From positions 11,444,476 through 11,508,475 of the forward strand of contig NC_072467.1 of assembly GCF_027596085.1 (NCBI RefSeq): a stretch of DNA of 64,000 nucleotides, given 5' to 3'. Numbering within the stretch: the stretch's first letter is position 1; each line of letters begins with the position of its first letter. The notes beneath the pieces were generated by a model. That model did no database searches, was not told where the DNA came from, and worked only from the letters and a program-made list of their open reading frames with translations. The DNA is from Anoplopoma fimbria (taxonomy: Eukaryota; Chordata; Actinopteri; Perciformes; Anoplopomatidae). The translations under genes and the position numbers were made by a program. Positions 60,395 through 64,000 of this stretch are shown piece by piece.

Positions 60395-60447
60395 GTTGTC
60401 CTCTGGCATAGAACATTTGACCATTTGTTCTATGCCAGAGGCCACAA
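60395..60447. repeat. Hairpin with perfect 16-bp stem, extendable
   Basis: CCTCTGGCATAGAACA (60400-60415) pairs perfectly with TGTTCTATGCCAGAGG (60426-60441) around a 10-nt loop. After a small bulge the stem extends through TTGT/ACAA. Size and shape resemble a microRNA precursor, but nothing else supports that. Confidence 0.85.
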
Positions 60448-63930
<3,483 letters not shown>

Positions 63931-63972
63931 GCTTTTCTCATATCACTCTTCTTGTCTCTTTCTTCCTGTCAG

Positions 63973-64000
63973 GCGCTCTCCCCATCACTTTCACACTCTT
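63973..64000 (+). CDS. Candidate exon start at the window edge
   Basis: A strong pyrimidine-rich acceptor (CTCTTTCTTCCTGTCAG, AG at 63971-63972) is followed by 28 nt open in all three frames. In phase 0 it reads ALSPSLSHS, compatible with the phase-0 ends of the candidates at 40-95 and 59203-59262. It is truncated by the window, so the call rests almost entirely on the splice acceptor. Confidence 0.25.

Overview
The window looks like nuclear DNA of a ray-finned fish, most likely a percomorph. It is AT-rich and packed with long (CA/TG)n arrays. It carries decayed transposon families that I recognise as common in teleost genomes: hAT elements with CAGTGG ends, a TA-flanked IS630/Tc1-type element, a TTAA-type (piggyBac-like) MITE, L2/Rex1-type LINE fragments and a V-SINE-like segment. 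Species-level assignment is inference; no search could be run.

No complete host gene is visible. Three short stretches look like spliced exons on the + strand: 40-95, 59203-59262, and an acceptor at 63972 that opens into the window edge. All three are compatible with reading phase 0, so most of the window may be one very large intron. This is tentative. The long open frames elsewhere are mostly dinucleotide arrays read as Val-Cys or Thr-His repeats, or chance frames in pyrimidine-rich tracts.

Layout: 1-9 kb holds AT-rich sequence, two CA/TG clusters and the first copy of repeat family A. 9-11.3 kb holds CT-rich sequence, three TG arrays and a copy of palindromic repeat family C. 12.9-13.7 kb holds a degenerate minisatellite and a V-SINE-like segment. 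15-21.9 kb holds large TG/CA arrays, an inverted copy of family A, a TTAA-type MITE containing (TTAGGG)3, family B, a CCAT array and another family C copy. 22-36 kb is quiet, with one (TG)50 array and one probable repeat. 36-41.7 kb holds family B and A copies, four dinucleotide arrays and a 30-bp minisatellite.

41.79-43.13 kb is a nearly end-to-end IS630/Tc1-type element with 27-bp inverted ends, a two-exon transposase remnant with a 79-bp intron, and no catalytic domain. 43.3-49.3 kb holds two copies of repeat family D, a LINE 3' end and another retroelement-like fragment. 50-55 kb holds a CA array, a family A copy containing a foldback, the longest family C copy and a perfect 40-bp palindrome. 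57.64-58.79 kb is a complete-ended hAT element with an 8-bp target duplication and a first exon encoding a BED-type zinc finger. 59-64 kb holds an antisense LINE fragment, a hairpin and the longest dinucleotide array, (TG)67.

I found no operon, CRISPR array, tRNA, rRNA or prokaryotic feature, and no clearly novel biological system. The most interesting items are the internally deleted transposons that keep a DNA-binding exon, and the perfect foldbacks that look like template-switch events.
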